Assembly (NCBI GenBank): GCA_009783865.1
Contig: WRCR01000216.1
Location: forward strand, 1 to 6,939
DNA from: Planctomycetaceae bacterium
Lineage (GTDB): Bacteria > Planctomycetota > Planctomycetia > Pirellulales > Thermoguttaceae
Direction: 5' to 3'
DNA: 6,939 bases
In this document: in pieces, positions 5,243 to 6,939 of the stretch
Layout: every line of letters starts with the position of its first letter
Numbering within the stretch: the first letter of the stretch is position 1
Position numbers and translations under genes: made by a program
The notes under the pieces: model-generated
Database searches by the model: none
What the model was told of the DNA's origin: nothing
What the model saw: the letters and a program-made list of their open reading frames with translations, nothing else

Positions 5243-6514
5243 GTGCAGCAGAACTTATCGAACAATACGCCGTCGCCTTTTTACCGCTGGGAACTGCTGG
5301 TGCTGTTGTTTTTCACGTACTTTCTGCATCAAGCAGACCGTGCGATTTTCGCAGTTGTTCTTCCTTTAATCAGATATGACTTGAATCTGACAGATTCGCA
5401 ACTCGGTCTCAGCGGAACGGTACTGTTTCTCGTTATCGCCGTCATGGTGCCTATCGCCGGATTTATCGGCGACCGGTGCAGCAAGAAATGGATAATCACC
5501 TGTAGTTTGGTTTTTTGGAGTGCGGCAACGATGCTCACCGGACTGTCGCGCGGACTTGCCGGTATTATCATGTTCCGCAGTGTAGCAACCGGCGGCGGCG
5601 AATCGTTTTATGGTCCTGCCGCAACCGCTCTTATTGCCGCGTTTCATCAAAAAACCCGTGCCTTGGCATTGTCGATACATCAGGGTTCGCTCTACTTCGG
5701 AGTTATGCTCAGCGGTTTCCTTGGTGCCTGGGTCGCGGAATTGTACGGCTGGCGGGCGACTTTTTATATTTTCGGAGGGATTGGTATCCTGCTCGGCGTC
5801 GTTCTTGTATTTCGATTGCGGGACCCCAGCCGAAATGAACAAGGCAACACCGAAACGGCGGCACAGGCAGAATCAATTCCCCCTTGGGAAGCCGTTAAGA
5901 AACTCGCACGAATTCCGACGGTCTGGCTGTTGACGGCAGGATTTACCGCTATTGTGTTCGTCAACAACGCTTACATGGTTTGGGCTCCGACTTTCATTAT
6001 GAAAAAATTTGAGGTACCTTTAATGACGGCAGCCGGATTCTCGATGTTTTATCATCATATCACTGCGCTGCTGGGAGTCCTGCTCGGCGGAGCGATTGCC
6101 GATGCGTTGGTACCGCGCATCCCAACATTTCGATTACGGCTGCAAGCCGCTTCAATGTTGTGCGGCGTTCCGCTCGTTTTCCTGCTCGGCAGAATTGATT
6201 CGCTGCTAGGTCTCTGGATTATTATCGCCTTGTTTGGTTTTGTGCGGGGACTGTATGAATCGAATACTCACGCCGCTGTTTTCGATGTCGTTCCGCAGCA
6301 TCTGCGCGCTACGGTTGTCGGCGGAATGATAATGTGCGGCTTCCTCATCGGTTCCCTTTCACCGCTGCTGCTCGGTATGCTCGGTGACCGCTATGGAACG
6401 GCAGCCGGACTTGGTTTCGGCTTTTCGTGTTTATCACTTGCATGGTTAATCGGCGGACTCTGTGTCGCAGCGGTTTTGTTCGTGACGTTCAAACGAGATA
6501 GATTGAAAGAATAA
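5243..6514 (+). CDS. MFS transporter, spinster / sugar-acid permease type
   Basis: This inner-membrane secondary transporter has 423 residues, a normal MFS length, with about 12 hydrophobic segments in two halves joined by a polar loop near residues 194-218. The first half carries the family motif GFIGDRCSKK (73-82; G73, D77 and R78 fit motif A) and the fourth-helix pattern R-x4-GGGE-x-FYGPA (R112-A126), which resembles the GxGE motif of spinster-like and anion/sugar-acid symporters. LGDRYG (380-385) is the matching motif of the second half. Substrate is unknown; its place 48 nt after a secreted glycosidase-like gene suggests it imports a released sugar or uronic acid, probably with protons. 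GTG at 5243 is chosen for its strong Shine-Dalgarno and because the N-terminus then leads quickly into the first helix. No terminator follows, so transcription may continue into the DUF5107 gene. Confidence 0.9.
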   Translation: MQQNLSNNTPSPFYRWELLVLLFFTYFLHQADRAIFAVVLPLIRYDLNLTDSQLGLSGTVLFLVIAVMVPIAGFIGDRCSKKWIITCSLVFWSAATMLTGLSRGLAGIIMFRSVATGGGESFYGPAATALIAAFHQKTRALALSIHQGSLYFGVMLSGFLGAWVAELYGWRATFYIFGGIGILLGVVLVFRLRDPSRNEQGNTETAAQAESIPPWEAVKKLARIPTVWLLTAGFTAIVFVNNAYMVWAPTFIMKKFEVPLMTAAGFSMFYHHITALLGVLLGGAIADALVPRIPTFRLRLQAASMLCGVPLVFLLGRIDSLLGLWIIIALFGFVRGLYESNTHAAVFDVVPQHLRATVVGGMIMCGFLIGSLSPLLLGMLGDRYGTAAGLGFGFSCLSLAWLIGGLCVAAVLFVTFKRDRLKE

Positions 6515-6583
6515 CGTATAATCTAGTTTTTATCCGAAAAATAAGGTAAAAATTAGGTCGCCTTTGATAACCGTATTGTAATG

Positions 6584-6622
6584 ATGTCAAACAACTTTTA
6601 CACATCTATTATCATGTCAAAC
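6584..6622 (+). repeat. ATGTCAAAC direct repeat at two possible starts
   Basis: ATGTCAAAC occurs at 6584-6592 and 6614-6622, exactly 30 bp (10 codons) apart, and both copies are in frame with the DUF5107 gene. This duplicates the start codon and the first three residues (M-S-N). Confidence 0.6.
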
Positions 6623-6939
6623 CTTCGTTTATTTTTGTGTACCGCTGCCGTGTTGATTGCAGCGGTGCAAAACGCTTCAGCCCAATCCCCTTCGCCGACT
6701 CAAGCCAGAGAGTGCGAAGTTGAGCGGACGACTTATTCGTTTTCCGACCCCAGTCCGATTGCGAACCCGAAGATTTATCCGTATTTTCGGTTCGACACTT
6801 ACGCCGAAACACCGGCGCAACAAAAATGGAAGGTCGTCGAACTGGAAAACGACTTCCTCAAGTTGACGATTTACCCCGAAATCGGCGGCAAAGTCTGGTC
6901 GGCGTTCGTCAAGGCCGTCGACGAGGAATTATTGTTCGA
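6614..6939 (+). CDS. Secreted DUF5107 protein (N-terminal part)
   Basis: Only about 108 codons are inside the window; the frame is open to the edge. A clear signal peptide (MSNLR, hydrophobic 6-18, cleavage after ASA at 21-23 before Q24) directs it out of the cytoplasm. From about residue 72 the segment WKVVELENDFLKLTIYPEIG followed by GKVWSAF matches the start of DUF5107, whose fold is related to aldose-epimerase-like beta-sandwich domains and which often occurs in large proteins of carbohydrate loci, sometimes with TPR repeats. The family's activity is not firmly known to me. The start is uncertain: in-frame ATG-ATG at 6581/6584 would add up to 11 residues, and neither site has a Shine-Dalgarno. 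6614 is preferred because it gives a standard short basic n-region. It follows the MFS gene by 99 nt and is likely part of the same cluster. Confidence 0.8.
   Translation, partial: MSNLRLFLCTAAVLIAAVQNASAQSPSPTQARECEVERTTYSFSDPSPIANPKIYPYFRFDTYAETPAQQKWKVVELENDFLKLTIYPEIGGKVWSAFVKAVDEELLF

Noticed and set aside
5366..5842. 158-codon minus-strand ORF inside the MFS gene
   Set aside because: It is antisense to a well-supported membrane transporter and has a polar, low-information product.
6517..6522. Perfect TATAAT just after the MFS stop, as a promoter for the DUF5107 gene
   Set aside because: No acceptable -35 at 16-18 bp and no extended -10; kept only as a weak possibility.
6526..6539. T-run / A-run hairpin after the MFS gene as a terminator
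   Set aside because: The pairing is only T-A with no GC stem and no following U-tract.
1..6939. tRNA, rRNA, CRISPR array, insertion sequence or attachment site
   Set aside because: No cloverleaf, spaced repeats, transposase or terminal inverted repeats with target duplications were seen.

Overview
The window looks like a piece of a bacterial chromosome, probably from the PVC group (Lentisphaerae or Planctomycetes-like). This is inferred from a secreted DUF4838 protein and a secreted DUF5107 protein next to an MFS transporter, and from a sigma-54-like promoter in an AT-rich spacer. No rRNA or other taxonomic marker is present, so the assignment is tentative. Coding DNA is of moderate GC; the spacer from about 1560 to 1860 is clearly AT-rich.

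Layout. Positions 1-1541 (minus strand) hold most of ilvD, dihydroxy-acid dehydratase of branched-chain amino acid synthesis. It has a strong Shine-Dalgarno and a plausible sigma-70 promoter, and its C-terminus lies outside the window. Positions 1542-2317 are a 776-base spacer carrying divergent control signals. On the plus strand these are, in order: a 10-bp perfect inverted repeat (1723-1778), a sigma-54-like -24/-12 element (1826-1842), an untranslated-leader hairpin (1863-1880), a 69-codon ORF with a ribosome binding site (1904-2113), two further stem-loops, and a strong intrinsic terminator (2173-2204). Together they delimit a self-contained transcription unit of about 350 nt whose product is unknown. 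A near-consensus sigma-70 promoter (2247-2274) then starts the next unit.

Positions 2318-6939 (plus strand) form a probable carbohydrate-utilisation cluster. It contains a 958-residue secreted glycosidase-like protein (GH67 N-terminal-like domain, DUF4838, and two related C-terminal beta-rich modules), an MFS permease of spinster/sugar-acid-transporter type, and the start of a secreted DUF5107 protein that is cut by the window end. The working model is extracellular or periplasmic processing of a glycan by the two exported proteins and uptake of a product by the permease. The substrate cannot be read from the sequence, although the alpha-glucuronidase-like N-terminal domain makes a uronic-acid-containing glycan a reasonable first guess.

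The most unusual item is the compact sigma-54-like unit at 1723-2204. It could encode a small membrane peptide, be a decayed prepilin-like gene, or be a structured small RNA.
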